NCBI GenBank assembly: GCA_964509335.1
Contig: CAZDXB010000001.1
Span: 1 to 64,000 of the forward strand
Reading direction: 5' to 3'
Source: CAZDXB01 sp964509335
GTDB taxonomy: Bacteria; Bacteroidota; Ignavibacteria; Kapaibacteriales; UBA2268
Length of the DNA stretch: 64,000 nt
The translations under genes were made by a program, and so were the position numbers. The notes beneath the pieces are model-generated. The model was not told where the DNA came from. It did no database searches and was given only the letters and a program-made list of their open reading frames with translations. The first letter of the stretch is position 1, and each line of letters opens with the position of its first letter. This document shows, in pieces, positions 43,267-52,386 of this stretch.

Positions 43267-44253
43267 TTAAGGTTTAAATATTTCGTTTTGTATTTCCGTC
43301 TCTTCTTCGCTTAACCTCGCTCCGTATTGGGAAACGACGCGAGCGGCGGCGAGAGAGCCTAATTGAGCGCCTTTTACGGCGTCGTTTTCGTTTATCAAGC
43401 CGTAGAGAAAACCCGCGGCGAACATATCTCCGGCGCCGGTGGTGTCAATAGCTTTTGTTTCGTAAGCTGTAACGTTGTGAATATCGCCGTCTCGTTTTAT
43501 TATCGAGCCGTTCTTGCCTAAAGTCACGGCGCAATCGACGTCTTTTAAGGAACTGGATTTTAGGATTTCGTCTAAATCTTCCATCTTAGCGAAATTCTTC
43601 GCTTCTTGCTCGTTGCAGCAGACAAGGTCGCTTTGCTCGACCGCCAGCTCGATATCTTTTCTGAAGTTTTCTATTATAAACACGTCGGAAAAAGCCAACG
43701 CGATTTTAACGCCGTTCTTTTTCGCGAATTCGATTGCTTTGAAGACCGCTTTTAAACTGTTGACTTGCGAAAATTCGTAGCCTTCTATGTAAATCCATTC
43801 GGAATTTTTGATAGCTTCTTCGGAAACGTCTTCGGGCTTAAACCACGCGCTCGCGCCCAAAGCGGTAGCCATAGTTCTTTCGGCGTCCGGAGTAATTAAA
43901 GTCAAGCAGGAGCCAGTGGGGTAAGCGTCCAGTTTGCTAGCGAACAAATCTATCCCCAAGTTGGTAAACTCTTTTGAATAATAATCGCCCAGCTTGTCTT
44001 TGCCGATGGAGGTTTGATACGCGGCTTTTCCGCCGAATTGCGCGAAAGCTATTATAGTGTTAGCCGCCGAGCCTCCGCCGCTCATTTTCAGTTCCTTGTC
44101 GCCAAAAGATTTTATTAAATTGTCCTGACGCTCGATATCTACGAGTTGCATTTCGCTTTTGTTTAATCCGCTATTTGCCAGTTCCTTTTCCGTAGCGTCT
44201 ATTTGAATGTCTATTAGAGCGTTTCCTATTCCCAATAAGTTGTATTTTTTCAT
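43267..44253 (-). CDS. PfkB family carbohydrate/nucleoside kinase
   Basis: A 328-residue ribokinase-type kinase. MSGGGSAANTI near residue 58-68 is the substrate-binding GG region, and AIDTTGAGDMFAAGF near 266-280 has the catalytic Asp and anion hole. The N-terminal GIGNALIDI and this pattern resemble bacterial adenosine kinase-like members, but ribose, fructose-6-phosphate or other sugars cannot be excluded. It lies 7 bp after ddl. Confidence 0.88.
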   Translation of the reverse strand: MKKYNLLGIGNALIDIQIDATEKELANSGLNKSEMQLVDIERQDNLIKSFGDKELKMSGGGSAANTIIAFAQFGGKAAYQTSIGKDKLGDYYSKEFTNLGIDLFASKLDAYPTGSCLTLITPDAERTMATALGASAWFKPEDVSEEAIKNSEWIYIEGYEFSQVNSLKAVFKAIEFAKKNGVKIALAFSDVFIIENFRKDIELAVEQSDLVCCNEQEAKNFAKMEDLDEILKSSSLKDVDCAVTLGKNGSIIKRDGDIHNVTAYETKAIDTTGAGDMFAAGFLYGLINENDAVKGAQLGSLAAARVVSQYGARLSEEETEIQNEIFKP

Positions 44254-44260
44254 ATGTTTT

Positions 44261-45280
44261 CTATTGTTTGTTCAAAGCGAGTTGAATTATTTTGTCGCAG
44301 AGTTCGGGAAATTCTAAACCGATTTCCTTAGCCGCCATCGGCACTAAGCTAACGTCGGTGAAACCCGGTATAGTGTTGATTTCCAGCAAGAACGGCTGTC
44401 CTTCTTCGTTTAAGCGGAAGTCCGCTCTGCCGAAGCCCTCGCACCCCAAACTTTGGAATGCTACGTGCGCGGCGTCTTGGATAAATTCCGTTAAGTTCTC
44501 GTCGATTTCCGCGGGGCAGACGTATTCGGTTCTGCCTTTGACGTATTTATGTTCGTAATCGTAAAAGCCTTCTTTAGGAATGATTTCGATTACCGGCAAA
44601 ATATCCTCGCCAACAATGCCGACCGTGATTTCCCTGCCGGGTATGTATTGTTCAATCATAACTAAGTCGGAATACTCGCCCGCTTTGTTTACGGCGTCCT
44701 TCATATCGTCTAAGTTGCCCGAATCTAATATTGTGATTCCGAAAGTCGAGCCTTGATTGTTTGGCTTAACTACTATATGCGAACCTAGTCGCGAGCGAAC
44801 TTCCTCGAGGAAGTCGAAGTTGTCGAAATCTTTTGGCGTAACGTTAGTCCATTCGGGCGTAATCACTCCTAAAGCCATAAAAAGCATTTTCGATATGTTT
44901 TTGTCTATGCTTAACGCGCTCGCCTTAATTTTACTGCCAGTGTAGGGGACGTCCTTGAGTTCGAGCAAGGATTGAATTTTTCCGTCTTCGCCGTTCGAGC
45001 CGTGAAGAACGATGAAGACAACGTCGATATCGTCGAAGATTTCCGAATTAACGCATTCGATGTATTTTTTCGTTTCCAGTTCCTTGTATTGGTCGATAGG
45101 GGGAAGCTCTTCGTTGGATATTTCTTCCGCTCCTACTTTTTTGCCGTCCGCGCCGAAAGCCGGGTCGATTGGTATAACTTCATAGTCTTTTTGCTCGAGA
45201 GCTTTTACAATCGCTTTGCCTCCGGTAATCGATACGTTTCTTTCCGTCGATACGCCGCCGAATAATACTCCTACTTTCAT
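44261..45280 (-). CDS. ddl: D-alanine--D-alanine ligase
   Basis: A 339-residue ATP-grasp enzyme that makes the D-Ala-D-Ala dipeptide of peptidoglycan. LFGGVSTERNVSITGG near the start (with the substrate Glu), VVKPNNQGSTFGI, EQYIPGREITVG and the metal-binding FLLEINTIPGFT are family marks. The start abuts the uracil-DNA glycosylase stop directly, so the genes are translationally linked. Confidence 0.95.
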   Translation of the reverse strand: MKVGVLFGGVSTERNVSITGGKAIVKALEQKDYEVIPIDPAFGADGKKVGAEEISNEELPPIDQYKELETKKYIECVNSEIFDDIDVVFIVLHGSNGEDGKIQSLLELKDVPYTGSKIKASALSIDKNISKMLFMALGVITPEWTNVTPKDFDNFDFLEEVRSRLGSHIVVKPNNQGSTFGITILDSGNLDDMKDAVNKAGEYSDLVMIEQYIPGREITVGIVGEDILPVIEIIPKEGFYDYEHKYVKGRTEYVCPAEIDENLTEFIQDAAHVAFQSLGCEGFGRADFRLNEEGQPFLLEINTIPGFTDVSLVPMAAKEIGLEFPELCDKIIQLALNKQ

Positions 45281-46081
45281 TTAAAGTCCCGTTCCTTTTT
45301 TTTGATTTTCAATATATTCGTCGAAAAGTTTTTTAAGCATCTTAAAGTCTTCCAGTATAGCCGGCTTTAAATTTGGATTGCGCAGTATAGCCGCCGGATG
45401 GTATGTTACGAAAGTTTTGACGCCGAAATAATCTAAAACGGAGCCTCTAATATCCGCCATTCGATGTTTCTTGTTCATTAGTTTGTCTATGGCGGTCAAT
45501 CCTAAAGCGAGAATGAATTCCGGTTGCATTATTTCAAGTTGTTTCTTTAAAAACGGCTCGCATTTCTCTTCTTCGCTGGGTAGGGGCTTGCGGTTTTGCG
45601 GCGGGCGGCATTTAAGTATGTTCGCGATATAAATTTCGTCTCTTGAAAAATTAATAGAAGCAAGCAGTTCTGTTAGCAATTTGCCGGCTCTGCCGACGAA
45701 TGGGACGCCTTGCTTATCCTCGTCTCTGCCGGGCGCTTCGCCTATTATTACTATATCCGCGTTCGGATTGCCCGCTCCGAAAACCAAGTTCGTTCTGCCT
45801 TTATGTAGTTCGCATTGCTCACAGTTCTTGATTTTATCGTATAGTTCTTTTAGCGTTTTGGCGTTAATCCAGTCGCTATCGACTCCTTTGCTGTTTTTGC
45901 CGTCGAAAATGCCCGCCGGCTCGGAAACTAAATCCGTTTTGATTTTCTTCTTTTTCTTAAAGTAAGATTTTTGAGACTTCTCGCTAGCCAGCTTCAAAGG
46001 CAAATAATCGCCTTCGATTTCGTATAGATAATCAAAGTAGCTCTTAGCCTTTTCAATCGGTCCGTTGTTTTCGTTTCCCAT
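45281..46081 (-). CDS. Uracil-DNA glycosylase, family 4 (Fe-S)
   Basis: A 266-residue DNA-repair enzyme that removes uracil from DNA. Motif 1 GEAPGRDEDKQGVPFVGRAG (about 137-156), motif 2-type TYHPAAILRN, and Fe-S cysteines in CEQCELH and ILKCRPP...EEKCEPF mark family 4. An N-terminal region of about 75 residues, lysine-rich, precedes the domain. It is followed directly by ddl, and 88 bp separate it from buk upstream. Confidence 0.92.
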   Translation of the reverse strand: MGNENNGPIEKAKSYFDYLYEIEGDYLPLKLASEKSQKSYFKKKKKIKTDLVSEPAGIFDGKNSKGVDSDWINAKTLKELYDKIKNCEQCELHKGRTNLVFGAGNPNADIVIIGEAPGRDEDKQGVPFVGRAGKLLTELLASINFSRDEIYIANILKCRPPQNRKPLPSEEEKCEPFLKKQLEIMQPEFILALGLTAIDKLMNKKHRMADIRGSVLDYFGVKTFVTYHPAAILRNPNLKPAILEDFKMLKKLFDEYIENQKKGTGL

Positions 46082-46169
46082 CTAATATTCGTTTGCTTAA
46101 AAATAATTAAGCAAAATAAAAAAGGGATTGGTAACGGCAAAAAGTTGGAAGTAAATTTATGAATTTTAA

Positions 46170-47240
46170 TTACTCGTATTCCTTTATCGGTTGCTCGCCT
46201 TTGTGCGCGAAATAAACGCTCTCCGCCAAAGCCTGCATTTCGTCTTCGCCGGCGTAAACGTGAACGGGCGCTATGAACGAAGTTCGCTCTTTTATCCAAT
46301 TTGTAACCATTTCCGAATTAGCGAGACCGCCGGTAATAATAATAACGTCGAGCTTGCCCTTCAATACGGTCGAGCAGGCGCCTATTTCTTTTGAAATTTG
46401 ATACGCCATAGCCTCGTAAACTTGCTTGGATTTTTCGTCTCCATTCTCGGCGCGTTCTTCTATTTCTTTTGCGTCGTTTGTGTTTAGATAAGCCACCAAA
46501 CCGCCGTTTCCCTTTATAAGCTTTTTCATCTCGTGATATTGATATTTGCGCGAGAAGCACAGTTTAACCAGCGCGCCCACCGGTAGCGAACCGGTTCTTT
46601 CGGGCGTGAAGGGACCTTCGCCGTCCAATCCGTTGTTTACGTCGATTACTTTCCCTTTGTTGTGAACTCCGACCGTAATACCGCCGCCGAGATGAACGAT
46701 AACTAAATTCAAATCCTCGTAGTTTTTGTTATTCTCTCTGGCGAACCTTCTCGCTACGGCTTTCTGATTCAAAGCGTGGAATATGCTAATTCTCGGCAAT
46801 TCGGGGCAACCGGAATAGCGCGCTAAATCGTGCATTTCATCGACGACGACTGGGTCAACTATAAAAGCGTTCACTCCGTCGCCGGCTTCTTTCGCCATTT
46901 CGTTCGCCAAAATCGCGCCCAAATTGGAAGCGTGTTCGCCAATCAGCTCCGCTCTTATGTCCTTGAGCATAGCGTCGTTTACTTTATATACTCCGCCGGG
47001 AATCGGCTTTAGCAAGCCGCCTCTTCCGACAGCGGCGTCGATAGAGTTAATCGGAATTTCCGCTTCCTCTAACGCGTCGATTATTAGTCCTTTGCGGAAA
47101 TCGTATTGGTCGATTATCTTTTCATACTCGGCTAATTTATCTACGCTATGCCTAATCGTCTTAGCGAATAGAACGTTTTCGTCGTCGAAAATCGCAAATT
47201 TCGTAGAAGTTGAACCGGGATTTATCGCTAATATTCTCAT
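46170..47240 (-). CDS. buk: Butyrate kinase (or branched-chain-fatty-acid kinase)
   Basis: A 356-residue ASKHA-fold kinase converting butyryl phosphate and ADP to butyrate and ATP. ILAINPGSTSTKFAIF near the N-terminus, GRGGLLKPIPGGVY, HLGGGITVGVHNKGKVIDVNNGLDGEGPFTPERTG and VIIITGGLA are the family marks, distinct from acetate kinase. It lies 28 bp after ptb; together they form the acyl-CoA to acid and ATP module. Confidence 0.94.
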   Translation of the reverse strand: MRILAINPGSTSTKFAIFDDENVLFAKTIRHSVDKLAEYEKIIDQYDFRKGLIIDALEEAEIPINSIDAAVGRGGLLKPIPGGVYKVNDAMLKDIRAELIGEHASNLGAILANEMAKEAGDGVNAFIVDPVVVDEMHDLARYSGCPELPRISIFHALNQKAVARRFARENNKNYEDLNLVIVHLGGGITVGVHNKGKVIDVNNGLDGEGPFTPERTGSLPVGALVKLCFSRKYQYHEMKKLIKGNGGLVAYLNTNDAKEIEERAENGDEKSKQVYEAMAYQISKEIGACSTVLKGKLDVIIITGGLANSEMVTNWIKERTSFIAPVHVYAGEDEMQALAESVYFAHKGEQPIKEYE

Positions 47241-47268
47241 AGTAGTCTTTTTTCTTTATTCAAAAATA

Positions 47269-48165
47269 TTAATACGAAGCTGCCAGAGCTATCGACATTA
47301 ACTTGCTTTTGTCGGAATCCGCTCTCGAAGTTAGCACTATCGGCGCTTTCGCTCCGAGAATAATCGCCGCCACCGTAGCATCGCCGAAATACGTAAAGCT
47401 TTTGTATAATACGTTGCCGACTTCGATATTGGGAACGAAAAGCAAATCGGCGTCGCCCGCGACTTCGCTCTCGATTTTTTTGTGTTTAGCCGCTTCCTTT
47501 GAAACGGCGTTGTCAAAAGCCAAAGGACCGTCTATAACGCATCCTTTAATTTGATTGCGGTGATTCATAGTCGTTAGAGCCGCCGCTTCAATTGTTGACG
47601 GCATCTTGGGGGACACTGTTTCCACCGCCGCCAATAACGCGATCTTGGGATTCTCTATTCCAACGCGATGAAACGCTTCTATCGCGTTATTTAATATAGC
47701 CGTTTTTTCTTGTAAATCGGGCGCTATGTTTTGCGCGACGTCGGTTAAAGCTATTAGCTTGCGGTAGCGCGGGGTCTCGAAAAAACCGATATGGCTTAGC
47801 AACTTGCCGGTTCTCAAACCGATTTCTTTATTCAAAATCGCTCTCAGGAAATCGGCGGTTCCCACTAGTCCTTTCATTAATATCTGCGCTTCGCCTTCTT
47901 TTACGAGTCGAACCGCTTTTCTCGCCGCTTCGGGCGGATTTTTCTCCTCGATTATTTCGTAAGGGGAACAGTCGAAATCAATCGAGCCGGCGATTTCTTC
48001 TATTTTAGATTTGTCGCCTATCATTACGGGCTCGCAAATGTTGTTTTCCGCGGCGGATTTCACAGCCGTCAATACCGGCGCGTCTTCCGCGGCGGCTATC
48101 GCTATCTTCTTCTTTCCTTTGCTTTTCGCTATCTCGATGAACTTGTCTAATGATTTTAATTCCAT
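47269..48165 (-). CDS. ptb: Phosphate butyryltransferase
   Basis: A 298-residue enzyme converting butyryl-CoA and phosphate to butyryl phosphate. MKGLVGTADFLRAILNKEIGLRTGKLLSHIGFFE and GADLLFVPNIEVGNVLYKSF-type segments place it in Ptb rather than Pta. I use ATG 48165, with AGGCGA upstream, over a TTG at 48186. It is between hutH and buk on one strand. Confidence 0.92.
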   Translation of the reverse strand: MELKSLDKFIEIAKSKGKKKIAIAAAEDAPVLTAVKSAAENNICEPVMIGDKSKIEEIAGSIDFDCSPYEIIEEKNPPEAARKAVRLVKEGEAQILMKGLVGTADFLRAILNKEIGLRTGKLLSHIGFFETPRYRKLIALTDVAQNIAPDLQEKTAILNNAIEAFHRVGIENPKIALLAAVETVSPKMPSTIEAAALTTMNHRNQIKGCVIDGPLAFDNAVSKEAAKHKKIESEVAGDADLLFVPNIEVGNVLYKSFTYFGDATVAAIILGAKAPIVLTSRADSDKSKLMSIALAASY

Positions 48166-48210
48166 TTGTTCGCCTGTTTTTTTCAACTTACTTTAATCGA
48201 TGATTGAAGC

Positions 48211-49734
48211 TTAATCCAAACCGCCGATTTCGTTTTCTACGGCGTCGAGTATTTCTCCCGATTTAACTAGCTCTTTCATTACGTTGTGGTCTTTGTAAAG
48301 CGGGCGGTCTTCGTCGAGAAATTCGACGCGTTTTCTGATTGTCTCTTTCGCTTTGGTTACGCCTTTGCCGTAGTTGAAATCTCTCAAGTCGAGAGCTTGC
48401 GCCGCCGCCATAAATTCTATTCCGATAACGGCGTAAGCGTTGTCGAGGATTTGTTCGTTTTTTATTGCGGTGTTCATTCCCATCGACACAAAATCCTCTT
48501 GGTCCGCGGCGGCTGGAATTGATTGTATCGACGCGGGATTCGATAATATCCTCTGTTCGACAATTAAAGAATCCGCAGTGTATTGGCTCAGCATCATACC
48601 GGAAAACATTCCCGCTCCTTTCGTAAGGAAAGAGGGGAGACCTTGACTAAGAGCCGGATTAAGCAATCTGTTAAGCCTGCGCTCTGACAAAACGGAAATC
48701 ATCGTTACCGACGCGCCAGCCATATCCATCGGCAGCGAAACGGGCGTCCCTTGGAAATTCGCTCCCGAAAGAGCTACGTCGTCTTCGGGAATGAATATCG
48801 GGTTGTCGCCGACGCCGTTCAGCTCTATTTCCACTTGGCGCTGAGCGTGCTTTAAGGCGTCGCGAGCGGCGCCGATAACCTGCGGGGTAGAGCGCATAGA
48901 ATAAGCGTCTTGCACCTTAGTTTTTACTTTGCCCGTCAGCAAATCGCTTCCTTCGAGACATTTTTTAATAGCGACTGCGGATTTTTGAGCGCCTATGAAA
49001 CCGCGCAACTTATGTATTCTAATGTCGTACGGCTTCATATTTGCCAACAAAGCTTCCAAAGACATAGCCGCGGCGATTTCCGCTTGTTTAATTAGTTTGA
49101 AGTAATCGTTTAATTGGATTGAGCTAATAGCCGTAATAAAATTGGAACCGTTTATGCAAGCCAAGCCGTCTCTAGCTTTTAAGCCGGGGATTTCTATTTC
49201 CGCTTTTTTGAAAGCTTCGGCTCCGGGCATTCTTTGTCCTTCGTAAAAAGCTTCGCCTTCGCCCATCATTAATAGAGCTATTTGCGACATCGGCGCCAAA
49301 TCGCCGCAAGCGCCGACCGAGCCTTTTCTACAAACGACGGGGACGACGCCCTTGTTCAGCATTTCTATCAAAGTTTGAGTGATAACCGGTCTGCAACCAG
49401 AATTACCGTGAGCGTGAACGTTCGCTCTGGATGTCATAGCTCCTCGAACGTATTCTTCCGGCATAGGTTCGCCGATTCCCGCCGAGTGATTATATATAAG
49501 ATACTTCTGGAATTCTTTTACTTGCTCGTCGGACAATACTATTTCAGAAAATTCTCCAATGCCGGTGTTGACGCCGTACATTATCTCTTTCTTCTCGATT
49601 TTATTTTCGAGCATTTCCCGGCAAGCTACGATTTTATCGAGCGAACTTTGCGCTAGCTCTACTTTTTCTTTCTCTCTGGCGATTTTGACGATTTTATCTA
49701 TATTCAGGCTTTCGCCGTCTAATATCAGACTCAT
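48211..49734 (-). CDS. hutH: Histidine ammonia-lyase-like aromatic amino acid lyase
   Basis: A 507-residue lyase of the HAL/PAL family that eliminates ammonia from histidine to urocanate. Tyr53 (YGVNTGIG), His83 (NHSAGIG, a histidine-selecting position in HAL) and GSVGACGDLAPMSQ are seen. The MIO cofactor-forming tripeptide is Ala142-Cys143-Gly144 instead of Ala-Ser-Gly; the Cys codon is TGC. It may still form an MIO (Ser143Cys HAL is known to be active) or belong to a known Cys-type subfamily. It sits in the middle of ackA-pta-hutH-ptb-buk, with no hutU, hutI or hutG near. Confidence 0.85.
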   Translation of the reverse strand: MSLILDGESLNIDKIVKIAREKEKVELAQSSLDKIVACREMLENKIEKKEIMYGVNTGIGEFSEIVLSDEQVKEFQKYLIYNHSAGIGEPMPEEYVRGAMTSRANVHAHGNSGCRPVITQTLIEMLNKGVVPVVCRKGSVGACGDLAPMSQIALLMMGEGEAFYEGQRMPGAEAFKKAEIEIPGLKARDGLACINGSNFITAISSIQLNDYFKLIKQAEIAAAMSLEALLANMKPYDIRIHKLRGFIGAQKSAVAIKKCLEGSDLLTGKVKTKVQDAYSMRSTPQVIGAARDALKHAQRQVEIELNGVGDNPIFIPEDDVALSGANFQGTPVSLPMDMAGASVTMISVLSERRLNRLLNPALSQGLPSFLTKGAGMFSGMMLSQYTADSLIVEQRILSNPASIQSIPAAADQEDFVSMGMNTAIKNEQILDNAYAVIGIEFMAAAQALDLRDFNYGKGVTKAKETIRKRVEFLDEDRPLYKDHNVMKELVKSGEILDAVENEIGGLD

Positions 49735-49763
49735 AATCTATTTCCTAAAAATTAAATTGACAA

Positions 49764-50744
49764 TTAATCAGCCATAAGTTCGCAAATAGCGGCGACGTTT
49801 ACCATATCGTCCACGCTGCAGCCTCTCGAAAGGTCGCAATATGGCTTTTTCAAGCCCTGAACGATTGGACCGACCGCTTCGGCGCCGGCTAATCTTTGGG
49901 TTAGCTTGTAGCCGATGTTTCCGGCGTCCAAATCGGGGAATATTAATACGTTGGCGTTGCCGGCTATTTTCGAATCGGGGAATTTTCTTTCGCCGATTGA
50001 AGGAATAATTGCCGCGTCTAATTGCATTTCGCCGTCGATTTCAACGCTCGGAGACTTTTCTTTGACTAATTTCGTCGCCTCGATTACTTTGTCCGCGTCG
50101 GGATGAGACGCGCTTCCGTTGGTGGAGAACGAAAGCATAGCGACTTTAGAGTCCTCTCCGGCGATTACTTCGTAATTCTTAGCCGAGGCGATAGCGATGT
50201 CGGCTAATTGCTTAGAGTCGGGATTCGGATTCACCGCGCAGTCGGCGAAGCAGAACATTCTATCGGGAAACACCATCACAAAAAAACTGCTGACTATGGA
50301 AATCCCCTCGGCGACGCCGACTGTGTATATAGCCGAACGCATTACGTCGCCGGTAGCCGAAACGTTTCCGCCGACGCAGGCTTTAACTTCGTCGCTGTTA
50401 AGCATTAATCCGGCGAAGTATAATGGATTTTTAATCGTCTCGGCGGCTTCTTCCAAAGTCATTCCTTTGTGTTTTCTTCTTTCGTATAAAGTCTGCGCAA
50501 ATTTCTCGCTTAAATCAGAATCTTCGGGATTCGCTATTTCTATATTGGATATATCCAAGTTGTTTTCTTTAGCGACGTTATTAATTTTGTCCGGCGAGCC
50601 GACTAGTATCGGACGTCCTATTCCGTTCTCCGAGAGAAATAGCGACGCTTTCAGCGTTCTTTCGTCTTCGGCGTCCGGAAACGCGACTTTGTAATTCTTT
50701 TCTTTAGCTTTGCTTCTTACGCTTTCTATAAAATTATCAGCCAT
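49764..50744 (-). CDS. pta: Phosphate acetyltransferase
   Basis: A 326-residue enzyme converting acetyl-CoA and phosphate to acetyl phosphate. It has the short (PTA domain only) form with AFPDAEDERTLKA, the NP(EN)PDSKQLADIAIASA and DGEMQLDAAI, FPDLDAGNIGYKLTQRLAGAEAVGPIVQGL segments. It lies 15 bp after ackA and 29 bp before hutH. Confidence 0.95.
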   Translation of the reverse strand: MADNFIESVRSKAKEKNYKVAFPDAEDERTLKASLFLSENGIGRPILVGSPDKINNVAKENNLDISNIEIANPEDSDLSEKFAQTLYERRKHKGMTLEEAAETIKNPLYFAGLMLNSDEVKACVGGNVSATGDVMRSAIYTVGVAEGISIVSSFFVMVFPDRMFCFADCAVNPNPDSKQLADIAIASAKNYEVIAGEDSKVAMLSFSTNGSASHPDADKVIEATKLVKEKSPSVEIDGEMQLDAAIIPSIGERKFPDSKIAGNANVLIFPDLDAGNIGYKLTQRLAGAEAVGPIVQGLKKPYCDLSRGCSVDDMVNVAAICELMAD

Positions 50745-50759
50745 TATTATATCCTCCGA

Positions 50760-52010
50760 TTATTTCCAAGGTTTTGGTAAATTCATTACTACTCTAACTG
50801 TGTCTCTAGCGAAAACAAGTTCTTCGTTAGTGGGTATGACTAAGACGTCGATTTTGCTATTCTTTGAGCTAATTTTCATTTCTTTTCCGCCGACGGCTTT
50901 TTCGTTTAATTTTTCGTCTATTTCAATTCCCAAACTGTTTAAGCCTTTGCAAACTTTTGAGCGAACTAAGGCGCAGTTTTCGCCGATTCCGGCGGAGAAG
51001 CAAATCGCGTCTGTGCCATTCATATCGGCGAGATAAGCCCCAATGTATTTCTTTACTCTACCGCAGAACATATCAATCGCCAATTGCGCTCTTCTGTCTT
51101 TGTGTTCTTCGGTTTCTTCTATTAAATCTCTCATATCGTTTGTTAAGCCCGATATTCCTAGCAAGCCGGAACGCTTGTTTAAAATGGCGAATACTTCGTC
51201 GATCGTGGCGCCTTCTTTGTGCGATATATATTCAATAACCGTCGGGTCGATGTCGCCGCAGCGGGTTCCCATCATTAAACCTTCGAGAGGGGTGAAACCC
51301 ATAGAAGTGGCTATCGAATTTCCATTCTTTATAGCGCAAGTAGAAGCCCCGTTTCCTAAGTGTAAAGTAATAATATTGGTTTTTTCTCTATCGGTATTGG
51401 TCAAAGCTCTGTATCTATAAGCTATGTATCTATGAGAAGTTCCGTGGAAACCGTATTTTCTGATTTTATAACGGCGATACAATTGATAGGGGATGCCGTA
51501 TAAGTAAGTGGTTTCCGGCATAGTGGCGTGGAAAGCCGTATCGAATATCGCCACTTGCGGAATGCTGGGACCGAAAATCTCGCGAGCCGCGTAAATACCT
51601 TTTAAATTAGCGGGATTGTGTAACGGCGCAAGCTCGATGCAATCCTCTATGCCTTGAATTACGTCGTTGTCTATCCTTACCGAACCAGTGAATTTCTCGC
51701 CGCCGTGCACGACTCTGTGTCCGATAGAATGAATGTCTTCCAATCCGTTTATTCCGGGTATGCTTGTGTCGGGCGAGCCAATCCACTTAACAATATAATT
51801 AATAGCCGACCTGTGGTCTCTTAATGGTAACGCGTCTTTAATCGTTTTGTTCTTAGCGCACGAAAGCGTAATTAATGATTGACTTCCTATCCGCTCGAAT
51901 ATTCCTTTAGCTAATTGTTTATCTTCGCCATTTTCTATTTTTTCCATATCCGTGTCGATAATTTGGAATTTAAGCGAAGAACTACCGCAATTAAATACTA
52001 TTACGTTCAT
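50760..52010 (-). CDS. ackA: Acetate kinase
   Basis: A 416-residue ASKHA-fold kinase making ATP from acetyl phosphate. VIVFNCGSSSLKFQIID at the start, HRVVHGGEKFTGSV, FDTAFHATMPE, YGFHGTSHRYIA, GNGASTCAI and GIGENCALVR are family marks. It is the first gene of a five-gene minus-strand group, with a candidate promoter at 52101-52130. Confidence 0.97.
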   Translation of the reverse strand: MNVIVFNCGSSSLKFQIIDTDMEKIENGEDKQLAKGIFERIGSQSLITLSCAKNKTIKDALPLRDHRSAINYIVKWIGSPDTSIPGINGLEDIHSIGHRVVHGGEKFTGSVRIDNDVIQGIEDCIELAPLHNPANLKGIYAAREIFGPSIPQVAIFDTAFHATMPETTYLYGIPYQLYRRYKIRKYGFHGTSHRYIAYRYRALTNTDREKTNIITLHLGNGASTCAIKNGNSIATSMGFTPLEGLMMGTRCGDIDPTVIEYISHKEGATIDEVFAILNKRSGLLGISGLTNDMRDLIEETEEHKDRRAQLAIDMFCGRVKKYIGAYLADMNGTDAICFSAGIGENCALVRSKVCKGLNSLGIEIDEKLNEKAVGGKEMKISSKNSKIDVLVIPTNEELVFARDTVRVVMNLPKPWK

Positions 52011-52386
52011 AAGTTATTCCTTGATATTTATAATTTAAATAAAAAATACCACACTTTGCTTACAGATTGCAAATAAGCCAAAATGAAATTTAACAGAACT
52101 CAAATATATGTAAATGATTTGTTTTTTAAAAAGTATTTTGCTTAATTAAGTATTTTTTTAGCTAAAATTAACAAAATTATTACGTCGTAGTATATTCTAC
52201 TATATTTTATTTATTTATCGACTTCAGTTAATATCCTTAAATTTCGTGAAGATGTGAGAGAACTTAAAAATATCGGACATCTGGATTAGCGCGAGAACTT
52301 TTCCGTTGCTTTATTCGCGAAATTTAATTATCTTAATTATTGTAAGTAAATTAGAGGTGTTTTTATTCACTTGTCTAGGAAAAACG
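52011..52386. other. Divergent intergenic region ackA/small secreted protein
   Basis: A 376-bp AT-rich spacer between divergent genes. It holds the candidate ackA promoter (52101-52130). No RNA gene, hairpin with a T-run or small ORF with a ribosome site stands out; the ribosome site AGGA of the following gene is near 52377. Confidence 0.5.
52101..52130 (-). promoter_or_regulatory. Candidate promoter of the ackA operon
   Basis: On the minus strand TTTA (52130-52127), an 18-nt spacer and TATATTTG (52108-52101). The -7 box is exact and the -33 box has one mismatch. The leader to the ackA ATG would be about 84 nt. Confidence 0.42.

Noticed and set aside
47269..50744. Two phosphotransacylases considered as a duplication
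   Set aside because: Motifs differ: one is a Ptb type paired with Buk, the other a Pta type paired with AckA.
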